From Thermoplasmatota archaeon (GTDB lineage Archaea > Thermoplasmatota > Thermoplasmata > Thermoplasmatales > Thermoplasmataceae), in the NCBI GenBank assembly GCA_023379435.1, contig JAMCUH010000017.1:1-35404 (forward strand): a stretch of 35,404 nt of DNA, given 5' to 3'. Of the stretch, positions 1 through 7,800 are shown in pieces (the first letter of the stretch is position 1; each line of letters begins with the position of its first letter). Below the pieces are notes generated by a model that saw only the letters and a program-made list of their open reading frames with translations, did no database searches and was not told the origin of the DNA. Position numbers and translations under genes: made by a program.

Positions 1-319
1 GGTTTTCTTTTTTATAATATAAATATCAAAAAAGGCAAGCCCCATAATGTTTAATTCATGAAAGGTTAAAACATAGACAATGGAAATGAATAAAAGAAAC
101 TGCATTTCGCTGTGTATATTCTTCAGCTACCGCGAAATAAAAACAATGTGTTTGGTGAAGTAACCAAAGAAAAAAATAGGCAAAAAATGAATTAAGAGAA
201 CGGAGGATATACACACAAAATCTACTGGGTTGAACCACATACTTTGTAAATCACTGAGAAATGCTGAAAAAATTTACAGGTAAAAATTAAAGAAATTGAA
301 ATAAAAATTCTGAAACAGC
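1..319. other. AT-rich intergenic stretch with no supported gene
   Basis: I see no convincing gene here. The only open frame (minus strand, about 60 codons) is rich in Phe, Cys and His and resembles no protein I know. The right-hand third holds the poly-U tracts that probably end the neighbouring YceI transcript. Confidence 0.5.
282..311 (-). terminator. Poly-U terminator region downstream of the yceI-like gene
   Basis: Read on the minus strand just past the stop codon at 320, the sequence has two runs of five U and shorter U-rich pieces within about 30 nt. Archaeal RNA polymerase terminates at such U tracts without a strong hairpin. No stable stem is visible, so this is inferred from base composition and position. 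Confidence 0.4.
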
Positions 320-862
320 TCACTGTTCAGGTAATTGAACAAGCTCACTGTGAACTTCAAACTTAACTTTGGAACCAACAAGAACGCCGCCTGTCTCCAT
401 GATAGAGTTCCACTTGAGACCAAAATCTTCCCTGATGAGTTCACCGTAAGCGCTCACACCGATCCTCATATTGCCGTACGGATCCTTTATTTTTCCCTCA
501 TGTTCAACCTTTACAGTTATCTCCTTTGTGACGTTCCTGATGGTAAGATTTCCAGTGACACTGTATTCGTTGTCGCCTTCCTTTTTTATCTCCTTTGAAA
601 CAAACGTCATGAATGGGTAGTTTTTTACAGAGAAGAAATCATCAGATCTGAGGTGATTGTTCCTGTTTTCGTCAAAAGTTTCAACACTGTTAAGGTCAAT
701 CTTCACAGTGACATCTCCTCCTTCAAAATTATCCCCGTTTCCACTGTATTCCACTTCCACCTTCGTAAATCTTCCCTTGACAGTGGCTATCATCATGTGT
801 CTCACACTGAACTCTGCCACGCTATGCACAACATCTGATTTATATTGCTCTGATTTCAGCAT
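320..862 (-). CDS. YceI family lipocalin-like protein
   Basis: This 180-aa protein matches the YceI family along its whole length: an N-terminal SVAEFSVRHMM block, HLRSDDFFSVKNYP in the middle, NLTIRNVTKEITV, and the C-terminal DFGLKWN...ETGGVLVG signature. YceI proteins form an extended beta-barrel that binds isoprenoid or quinone-like lipids. No signal peptide is visible (it starts MLKSEQYKSD), so it is probably cytoplasmic, unlike the periplasmic bacterial forms. The ATG at 862 is preceded by a GTGATG element as ribosome-binding site. It is transcribed divergently from an HxlR-type regulator, which may control it. The ligand is unknown; family assignment is firm. Confidence 0.9.
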   Translation of the reverse strand: MLKSEQYKSDVVHSVAEFSVRHMMIATVKGRFTKVEVEYSGNGDNFEGGDVTVKIDLNSVETFDENRNNHLRSDDFFSVKNYPFMTFVSKEIKKEGDNEYSVTGNLTIRNVTKEITVKVEHEGKIKDPYGNMRIGVSAYGELIREDFGLKWNSIMETGGVLVGSKVKFEVHSELVQLPEQ

Positions 863-900
863 TTTTCATCACTTTACTTTTGTTATCTGATATCACAAAT

Positions 901-921
901 ACACTTAAATACTTAATGTGT
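901..921. promoter_or_regulatory. Near-palindromic element in the yceI/hxlR divergent promoter
   Basis: ACAC-TTAA-N4-TTAA-T-GTGT is a dyad broken by one inserted base. It lies in the divergent intergenic region and overlaps the AT-rich TATA-like stretch of the HxlR gene. HxlR proteins bind dyads as dimers and often autoregulate, so this is a candidate operator; that link is inference. Confidence 0.3.
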
Positions 922-945
922 CTATACTGCCGTGGAGTGGCGCCA

Positions 946-1296
946 ATGACTCATGAAATTGAATCGGTTAGTGTCGTTGAGAAGGTGAAGTGCCCCATAG
1001 TTGAGGCCATTAAGACCATTGGCGGTCAGTGGAACATGGTTGTTGTCAGATACCTCTCTGAAAGGCCAATGGGTTTTAATGAAATTTTAAGGGAATCAGG
1101 AAGCATGAATTCTAAGACACTCTCAAGGGTTTTAAAGATACTTCAGCAAAGGGGGCTGATCAAGAGAGAGATCATATCAACTCAGCCATTTCAGGTGAGA
1201 TATTCACTCACTGAGAAAGGTGAAGCACTGAAACCAGTCATGGATAGCCTTGGCGACTGGGGAAAACGCTGGGTAATTGATAAGAGTATGCAATAA
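946..1296 (+). CDS. HxlR family winged-helix transcriptional regulator
   Basis: The 116-aa product from the ATG at 946 has the HxlR (MarR-like) pattern: a Cys near the N-terminus followed by VEAIKTIGGQWNMVVVRYL, the recognition region MGFNEILRESGSMNSKTLSRVLKILQQRGLI, and the wing with VRYSLTEKG. HxlR proteins are dimeric DNA-binding regulators, often responding to aldehydes or redox signals through that Cys. An upstream in-frame start at 880 would add 22 unrelated residues. The ATG at 946 is better because GGAG lies 8 nt before it and the protein then begins like its relatives. It is divergent from yceI and followed after about 30 bp by marC, so either may be its target. Confidence 0.88.
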   Translation: MTHEIESVSVVEKVKCPIVEAIKTIGGQWNMVVVRYLSERPMGFNEILRESGSMNSKTLSRVLKILQQRGLIKREIISTQPFQVRYSLTEKGEALKPVMDSLGDWGKRWVIDKSMQ

Positions 1297-1327
1297 AATA
1301 CTTTAGGAACTTAAGAATGCATATTCA

Positions 1328-1957
1328 TTGATTTCTCTTGCAATTTATTTTGTTACTGTTGCAGTATCAATTTTTGCAATAATGAATCCAATTGGTGCAG
1401 TGCCAACACTTATGGTGCTCACGGAGAATTTTAAGCATGAGGAGAGAATGAAGGTGATCAGAAAGAGCATCCTTGTTGCTGGCGGTATGATCATTGGTTT
1501 CATGCTCATCGGTGTCTATATATTTTCTGTGCTTGGTATAAATATTTCTGACTTCAAGGTGGCTGGTGGCGTTCTTCTGTTCAAAGTGGCCTTCGATATG
1601 CTTCAGGGAAAAACATCCAACACCAAGCTCACCCAGCAGGAAGAACAGGAATCCGTCGATAGGGAAGCGGTAGGTATAGTCCCGATAGGCACTCCTCTTC
1701 TTGCTGGCCCGGGAACCATAACAACATCCATTATCTACTTCAACTCAGGTTCAACAACGATTCCAGAGAAATTAATCGTTTTTGGTGCAGTAGTTGTGGT
1801 GTTGATCGCATCATACATTGTCCTTAGCCTCTCGACGATTCTCTTTAAGAAGATGGGTAAAACAGGATCCCTACTCATATCACGAATCATGGGGCTCTTG
1901 CTTGCATCAATTGCAGTTGAATTCATATCCACAGGAATAATATCCATTGTGAAATAA
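1328..1957 (+). CDS. MarC family integral membrane protein
   Basis: The 209-aa protein has about six hydrophobic segments and the MarC hallmarks: a first helix with IMNPIGAVPTLMVLT, a central GIVPIGTPLLAGPGTITTSI, and a last helix with RIMGLLLASIAVEFISTGI. MarC proteins were once linked to multiple antibiotic resistance, but their real function and substrate are unknown. The start appears to be TTG at 1328: no in-frame ATG or GTG lies between it and the in-frame stop at 1304, and it places the first helix at the N-terminus as usual. The preceding HxlR gene is on the same strand about 30 bp away, so cotranscription is possible. Confidence 0.88.
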   Translation: MISLAIYFVTVAVSIFAIMNPIGAVPTLMVLTENFKHEERMKVIRKSILVAGGMIIGFMLIGVYIFSVLGINISDFKVAGGVLLFKVAFDMLQGKTSNTKLTQQEEQESVDREAVGIVPIGTPLLAGPGTITTSIIYFNSGSTTIPEKLIVFGAVVVVLIASYIVLSLSTILFKKMGKTGSLLISRIMGLLLASIAVEFISTGIISIVK

Positions 1958-1964
1958 CCCTGAG

Positions 1965-1990
1965 GTACAATGAGTTCTATCTCATGGTAC
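1965..1990 (+). terminator. Hairpin after marC
   Basis: A 10-bp stem with one mismatch (GTACAATGAG, 6-nt loop, CTCATGGTAC) begins seven bases after the marC stop codon. No U tract follows, so it may be a 3'-end stabilising hairpin rather than a terminator. Confidence 0.3.
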
Positions 1991-2056
1991 TAAAACTATC
2001 CAGGGTAAGGTGCCATCTCCAAGTTTAAGTTTAAAAAGGATCGAGGTGATGAGTAA

Positions 2057-2506
2057 ATGGCAGATGAAATGAAAGATTCCATGGTTATCAAAGTCAGTCA
2101 TCAACTTAAAGAGGTAATTGAGCAGGTGGCCGCAGCTGCCCAGGTATCAGAGTATGCAGTTATTGAAACCGTCCTGAGTTCCCTGATTGAATCAGTGAGT
2201 TTGATAAACGAGGGAATGAGTAAAAGGGAGTTAATAATGCAGATCCTGAAAAAGGATGGCGAGCTATCATGGTTGCGGTACAGAAACAATGAACTCCAGT
2301 CAGATAATCGGTACAGAAACAATGAACTCCAGTCAGATAATGAGAAACTTCTAATCAAGCTGAATGGATGCAGTTCAATGCTAAAGATATGTGAACGGTC
2401 AATTAATCGAAAGGTGCAATCCTCTGAGATGACATTCAATGGTGATTCCGGTCATTTTTCCCCGCAGGAGCAGGCCAAAATGGAGAAAAAGTACCTGAAA
2501 AAATAG
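2057..2506 (+). CDS. Hypothetical protein: possible RHH-like N-terminus plus coiled coil
   Basis: I do not recognise this 149-aa protein. Its N-terminus (SMVIKVSHQL, a helix rich in Ala, then SEYAVIETVLSSLIESV) has a strand-helix-helix pattern compatible with a ribbon-helix-helix DNA-binding domain, which is only a shape argument. The middle is a heptad-like, charged and Asn-rich region containing a perfect 11-residue tandem repeat (RYRNNELQSDN twice). The C-terminus is Lys-rich and polar. GAGGTGATG 5 nt or so before the ATG is a good ribosome-binding site. It stands alone between marC and a non-coding stretch, and a hairpin with a U run follows. A DNA-binding or scaffolding role would be a guess. 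Confidence 0.65.
   Translation: MADEMKDSMVIKVSHQLKEVIEQVAAAAQVSEYAVIETVLSSLIESVSLINEGMSKRELIMQILKKDGELSWLRYRNNELQSDNRYRNNELQSDNEKLLIKLNGCSSMLKICERSINRKVQSSEMTFNGDSGHFSPQEQAKMEKKYLKK
2276..2341 (+). repeat. Perfect 33-bp tandem duplication
   Basis: Two identical 33-bp units (2276-2308 and 2309-2341) follow each other without a gap. They encode the same 11 residues twice and keep the reading frame. The absence of any mismatch suggests a recent replication-slippage event, or that the copy number varies among strains. Confidence 0.95.
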
Positions 2507-2561
2507 TAAATTTCAACATTTGTCTATAAACAAAATTATTTTCGTTGGGATCTTAATGGTC

Positions 2562-2622
2562 TTGTTTCACTAATGAGACAATTTCTGCAGTTCTAATCTC
2601 TTCAACCTGCAGAAATGTTTTT
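2562..2622 (+). terminator. Two adjacent hairpins followed by a U run
   Basis: TTGTTTCA/TGAGACAA (2562-2581, 4-nt loop, one G-U pair) is followed directly by a perfect 10-bp stem ATTTCTGCAG/CTGCAGAAAT (2581-2590 and 2607-2616) and then GTTTTTT. On the plus strand this looks like a hairpin-plus-U terminator after the gene ending at 2506. A small structured RNA is an alternative. The rest of 2507-2781 holds one more weak stem (2638-2645 with 2670-2678) and no open frame of note. Confidence 0.45.
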
Positions 2623-2781
2623 TACAATTATGGAAGGATGCCTACTATCTATATGACACCTAATGAAATGTAAGGCATTCTTATCAGCATTTTTTAACGA
2701 TCAATTTTGCAAAAGCATTCCTGTTCACACTTACATAATGGCAAATATTATTTAGAAGTGTGATCTTCCGCTTTGATTGAT

Positions 2782-2940
2782 ATGCAGGAACTTATATGCA
2801 ATATAGAGTTCGAACAGTCCGGTAATGAGTTCCTAGGCCGTTTGAGAACGGAAATGGGAGGTACAAGAGAGTTCACCGGCATAACCTTTGAGGAGGTTCT
2901 GAATCAGATTGTGGTTGAACTCGAGGAGGAGTTCCTTTAA
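2782..2940 (+). CDS. 52-aa conserved-looking small protein
   Basis: An ATG at 2782 opens a 52-codon frame ending in TAA. The translation begins MQELICNIEF and ends ITFEEVLNQIVVELEEEFL. It looks like a beta-hairpin followed by an acidic amphipathic helix, a common shape among small archaeal proteins. Codon use (GAG/GAA, AGA, CTT) is like the neighbours. An AT-rich TATA-like element (2744-2755) lies about 30 bp upstream, fitting an almost leaderless transcript. It lies 68 bp before the secreted glycoprotein gene, which has its own promoter. No function can be assigned. Confidence 0.6.
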   Translation: MQELICNIEFEQSGNEFLGRLRTEMGGTREFTGITFEEVLNQIVVELEEEFL

Positions 2941-2978
2941 TCGCTGCATTAAATAAAACAATAATTGTACCAAAAAAA

Positions 2979-2988
2979 AGTTATAAGG
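2979..2988 (+). promoter_or_regulatory. TATA box of the secreted glycoprotein gene
   Basis: AGTTATAAGG is centred about 25 bp before the ATG at 3009. That spacing would put the transcription start at or next to the start codon, so the mRNA is probably leaderless. Confidence 0.5.
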
Positions 2989-3008
2989 ATCATGGATCGA
3001 TTAATGGA

Positions 3009-3992
3009 ATGAAAGGATTCTTTGTCTTGTTCGCAGTTGCCATATTGCTATTCGTTCCATCGGGTTTTGGCTCTCATTTTGGAGCTAATATAAGAGCAGG
3101 AAATTATCCGACCCTTACTGTTACGAATAGTGATAACGTAACAATGAACCTTTCACTATATGCAGTTGCTATTTCATCTCCGTACCTTCCAGTATATTTT
3201 GTAAACATTCTTTCCACTGATACGTGGAACGTTTCAAGGACTTCGAACGATGGAGTATCGTACTTTGCAGATATTTCTCTTATTCCGAGTATGAACCTTC
3301 CGAACTTCTCTTATCCGTTTAATGATTCATTTCTCTCACCCGTCAAACTCATGAATGTTACCTTGAGGATGTATGTGAACCTAACAAAGTTCAGCGGTGA
3401 GCTACCATCTGTGTACATATACAACAAGACAAGCCCTGCAAACAATTACACCCTAACAGACATAGACAACCACACTCTTGAGATAACGGTCACAATAATT
3501 GAGAGTCATAATTTCCGTATGCCTTTGAACGTTCTGCTATTCCAGAAAGCGAGTGGAATTTCCAGAAGAAATGTGCAAATACCGTACCTGGGTTTTAATG
3601 CCTCAAACATGAAGAATCAACACAGTAAGTGGGGAGGAATAGCATTCAGTACGGATCATTTGCTTACCAATTCCACCGACCTTTACTGGTGGTACAACAA
3701 TTATACCATAAATGGTGTTAACGAGACGTTGAACTCCTTTGTTCTTCTTCACGGATCACCATATGTCGTTTTCGTTTTTACTGACAGGACGGGTTCCGCA
3801 TTCAAAATAGTTCAGGACCCTTTCCTTACTGTACCATCATCTGACTTCTCCAAGGTACCTATAATATCACAGCCTCTCCAGGAAATATACCACTATATTT
3901 TGGACAACAGCATTTACTCGGTGGCAGGTGTTATTGTTGGCCTTTCCTTAATAATGGTAACATATGTTTCCTACCGCAGAAGGAAAATATAA
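3009..3992 (+). CDS. Secreted, C-terminally anchored glycoprotein of unknown function
   Basis: The 327-aa protein has a typical N-terminal signal sequence (MKGFFVLFAVAILLFVPSGFG, about 21 residues) and one hydrophobic segment near the C-terminus (about residues 300-320) followed by the basic tail YRRRKI. This predicts a large extracellular domain held by a single membrane anchor. The ectodomain has more than a dozen N-x-S/T sequons, as in glycosylated surface proteins of acidophilic archaea, and is rich in Asn, Ser, Tyr and Thr, suggesting beta structure. I recognise no enzymatic motif. Its stop codon directly abuts that of the convergent regulator gene. Confidence 0.75.
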   Translation: MKGFFVLFAVAILLFVPSGFGSHFGANIRAGNYPTLTVTNSDNVTMNLSLYAVAISSPYLPVYFVNILSTDTWNVSRTSNDGVSYFADISLIPSMNLPNFSYPFNDSFLSPVKLMNVTLRMYVNLTKFSGELPSVYIYNKTSPANNYTLTDIDNHTLEITVTIIESHNFRMPLNVLLFQKASGISRRNVQIPYLGFNASNMKNQHSKWGGIAFSTDHLLTNSTDLYWWYNNYTINGVNETLNSFVLLHGSPYVVFVFTDRTGSAFKIVQDPFLTVPSSDFSKVPIISQPLQEIYHYILDNSIYSVAGVIVGLSLIMVTYVSYRRRKI

Positions 3993-4490
3993 TCACTTCA
4001 ATAGAGAGAACAGGTTTAGGGCCAGCGTATCCAGGAATGATTCCCTGAATCTCTTCAGCACGTTTTTTATGTAATCGACGTCGGTGAGGGAGAATGTTGC
4101 CTGATCACCTGTACCTGTTTTTTTCACAATGCCGTCTTTGACAAGCAGGTTCATCCTGTCCAGAAATTTCCTGTTTCCCTTCTTTCCCATCAGATCAGCT
4201 TCACGTATATCACCGCGGAGAAGCTTGCTGATCAAGTAGAGAGAATCCCTGTTCCTGAGATGGAAAAGTAGGTTTCTTTCCATAACTGTTCCAGATTCAT
4301 TTGAAAAATACCTGGTAATCTTACCGTCTACCTTCCTTACCAGTATGCCATCCCTTTCCAACTGGTAGAGATGATACTGAAGTTGCCCGTTTGCACACAA
4401 CGTTCTCCTCTGGATTTCTCTGAAATGCAACCCTGGATTCTCTTCCACAGTTTTTAGAATCATTGATCTTGTATCCAGATGTTCAGGCAA
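3993..4490 (-). CDS. Tandem winged-helix transcriptional regulator
   Basis: The 165-aa protein contains a winged-helix domain at residues about 10-55 (GLHFREIQRRTLCANGQLQYHLYQLERDGIL, then a VDGKITRYF wing). A second, weaker winged-helix unit follows (DLMGKKGNRKFLDRMNLLVKDGIV, then ATFSLTD). This layout is common among euryarchaeal ArsR/MarR-like regulators that are paired with small membrane proteins. The start is TTG at 4490; an AGGT ribosome-binding site overlaps the stop of the upstream gene, 5 bp away, indicating translational coupling. The target and signal are unknown. The membrane partner could be a sensor or an antagonist. Confidence 0.8.
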   Translation of the reverse strand: MPEHLDTRSMILKTVEENPGLHFREIQRRTLCANGQLQYHLYQLERDGILVRKVDGKITRYFSNESGTVMERNLLFHLRNRDSLYLISKLLRGDIREADLMGKKGNRKFLDRMNLLVKDGIVKKTGTGDQATFSLTDVDYIKNVLKRFRESFLDTLALNLFSLLK

Positions 4491-4495
4491 CTGAC

Positions 4496-4765
4496 CTATC
4501 TCCTCTGCATTGTGCCAGTGTAGAAGATTAGCAGGAGAACAAACTCTGAGAGAATGTAAAGTGCCAGAATATACGAGTTAATGTTCCTTATAACAAAAAT
4601 TGAGAGTATGGATGCAACACTGTCAGCCAGAATGACAATGAAACCACCAAGGATAAAATAAAAGAGAGAGACCCTGAACTTCCTGATGGCTCTCAATATT
4701 ACAATCAGAAGAAATACTGATAAGACAAGATTCACTGCCGAAAAAAACGATATGATGAATGACAC
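4496..4765 (-). CDS. Small three-helix membrane protein, partner of the regulator
   Basis: The 89-aa product is almost entirely hydrophobic, with about three transmembrane segments (residues about 5-25, 33-57 and 63-83) separated by a short basic loop (RAIRKFRVS) and ending in QRR. No catalytic motif is visible. It is immediately upstream of, and probably cotranscribed with, the tandem winged-helix gene. Small membrane protein plus winged-helix pairs recur in archaea and have been suggested to act as signal-transducing units; for this pair that is inference. Confidence 0.7.
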   Translation of the reverse strand: MSFIISFFSAVNLVLSVFLLIVILRAIRKFRVSLFYFILGGFIVILADSVASILSIFVIRNINSYILALYILSEFVLLLIFYTGTMQRR

Positions 4766-4820
4766 GATTGATTATACTCCAAGGATTAAAAGTATTTTCG
4801 TGATGACATCGAAAAGATGA

Positions 4821-7800
4821 TCATGACTCCTTGATATTGACAGAAAATCCCAGCCTTGTGAGTTCGCTCTTTAGATCTTTTATAGCTTTTCTGTTTCCAG
4901 TTACACTGGTAACCTCCATCAGCCTTCCGTTTTTCTGGGCGGAAAATGCGCACTCTATCCTTCCTGATGAGATGAAGTAATGCATACCCCTCCCCCTGGT
5001 CTCGTTCCTGAATATCTTCTCATATGCCCTGTAAAGAAGATCTTTCGGTGATATTATTCTTCTGACATCTCCATGATTTGCCTTACCCAGCTCAGCCGCA
5101 GTTTCAGGAAGACAGTAGACAACGGACCTGAGATCAGAAAAAGCAACCTTGGAGAGTTTCCCCTGGGAAAGGAGATCTTCCAGATACCTGGCAACATTGG
5201 TGTCCTGGAATCCTATAATCCTGGAAAAGAGGTCAGTATTTACGTATCCTATTTCAGCTGCAGATGCCATTATTAAACGCTCGTAAGCCTCCTCCTTTCT
5301 GTATTTCTCTCCGACAAAAACGTATTTTCCCTCGAATTCCTTTGCTATGTAACATCTACTGAACAGTTCCTTGACAATTGCTCTGACCGTGATCTTAAGA
5401 CCTCCCACCCTCCTGTGAATGTCCTCATCTGAAGCTTTCCCGAGTTCTATTATGATCTTCAGTACTTTCTGCGACTCCTGACTGAGGGGCTCACCTTCCC
5501 TGAGCGTTCTGTAAAGGGAGATGACATCCTGCGTGGCGTAGCTGTTGACACCAAATGGCCCGTTGAATTGAAGAATCAATCTGCTCTCAACGTAGTTCCT
5601 GAATTGCACACCCGTCATCCCGAGATATGCAATCTCAAAATCAGACCTTACGCCGAATATCTGTTTACCTAGCAAACTGTAGATTCCACCCTTACGGTCT
5701 ATACTGGAGTTTCTGGATATTGCGTGGAACAGAAATTCCTTTATGGATTCCCCTGTCACGAAGATTGAGCCAATGGAATATAGCTTTCCAGAATGCCTGA
5801 AACCGCTACCCGGAAGTATTGAAGCGAGAACATTGGGGGGGTCTTCTATTACAACCGACCCATAGTGCCCGGCATATGCCTCCTTTAGATGTAAAACAAG
5901 ATCATGTGCGGCAGATTCGTTTTCAAACCTGATAGAAGATATCCAGAGAAGGTCGCCGGTGCGATCTATATTCATTACAGCTGAGTCCTTTCCATTATGA
6001 ATGTACATGGAGTTATATTCAGAAAATGAGTAGTTACCGTAATAAATCTCAAGCGGATCGCCTTTCCTGATGATTATGTCCCTCTGCTGGTCCTCGATGA
6101 AATCACCAAACAGCGTTCTTCCGGAGACAATGGATTTTCTTGCACCACAGGTATCAGGCAGATTATGGACATAAAACCAGAAATTCCTTGAGATCTCTTC
6201 TGCGGAAAAAGGTCCGTACTTATCAAGGAGGATCCTGAAAGCATCGCACCTATCCATGGGCTGGGCATCTGGCATAAAGGATCTGAACAAACCGTATTCG
6301 TCCCTGTATATCATAACCTGATATTCCATCGCGGTAAGAACCTTTTTCAGGTAGGATTTTTCCATCCCGCTTCTCTGGGCAATCTCCTTTTCGTTTCCGT
6401 AACCCTGCTCAATGATATGGAGGATCTTCTTCATATCATCCGTTGGGTTCTCATATCTGAGTGATCTTAGCGCCTCTGCTAGCCATACAGCCATATAGGT
6501 GTCCTTGTGCTTGACTATCTTTCCGAATATTACTTTTCCTTCCCTCTGAAGCTTTAAGAGCTCCTCACTGGAAAATCCATGGTATCTGGACATGACGCTC
6601 CAGGGATCAACAAAATATCCGTATTTGAGGAAGTACTCTTCAATGTTGTTCACCGGTACTGCGAGCCTGGCAATCCTACCCTGAAGTATATCCACGGGAG
6701 AGAACTCTGCCAGTTCCTTCAGGTCATCGTTCAATATGTACTGTTTAGCATATACCGGGGAAACGTAATCATATGCCACCTCCCCTGATTCGCTCATTCT
6801 GTTGAGTACCTCAGCAAGAGATTCCTCATCCACCGGTATCCTTATGAGTATTTCGTCCCTTGTCATTGGCCCCATGGATGATAGCACAAGTCTCACAGCC
6901 TTGACAAGTGCATCTTTGAATTCCATTTCTCTGAACGGAAGTTCATCTCTTGTGTAAACAATGTTATTATCCACATATTTTCTTCTCACCATGTATGATG
7001 ATTCAAGCCTTACCAGCGACTCCTTGAGTTCGCTATCGCTGAGGTTTGACCTGGATCTTAGATGCGCGAATGATATGGAATCACAGAACTCGAGAACTCT
7101 CCTGTCATTTTCGTATAGTGTGAGGTCCTTTCTGAAAAGTGTTCTCACAATATCTCTGTAATCCCTGTGGACCCATTCTGTATTCCTCACGTGCGATGAA
7201 ACAATGACATCACTCTGGATCAGGGATTCAATGTCACTTGAGATATCGTAGGTTGCGTAATCTCTCGGTCCGTTGAATCGTGCCCTGAAAGGATCAATAT
7301 ACAGGAAGTGTTTGGCAAATCTTTCAATGTCATCCTTTCCCCTAATAGTGCCAGCCTTGGACCTGTAGAACTGCTCAACTGTCCTGACATTGTCAACAAG
7401 AAATCTTACCGTCCTGTCACCATATATTTTGTCGAGAATCTTTCCCTGAAGCTCCCTGAGAAGCTTTGCCCTATCCTCCATTAAAACAATGTCTGAAACA
7501 CCAGCAAGTATCATTCCATAGGAGAAGGGAGAGGATTCAGGCCTAAAGTCTATGATCGTATATCTTCCGGCATCAATGACATCCCTGACATAATTCAATG
7601 CACGCGGGACATCCATCATATCCTCCATGATCTCTCTGTATGTCTCTATCATCACCGGAAAGTCCTTTGTCTCCTCGAGCGCCCTTAGAACCTTATCGCT
7701 CCTGAGCTGCTGCCTCGTAACTGACATGTCATAGCCCTTGTATCTGCGCAGTACCATTAGAGACCTGGTAGCACAGTGCCTGAACCGCTGTTTGAAAGCC

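Noticed and set aside
56-238. Minus-strand 60-codon open frame
   Set aside because: Low-complexity, aromatic and Cys-rich translation, no recognisable domain, no promoter or ribosome site; most likely chance in AT-rich DNA.
880-945. Longer N-terminus for the HxlR regulator
   Set aside because: The 22 extra residues lie over the promoter-like AT-rich dyad and do not fit the family; a ribosome site precedes the ATG at 946.
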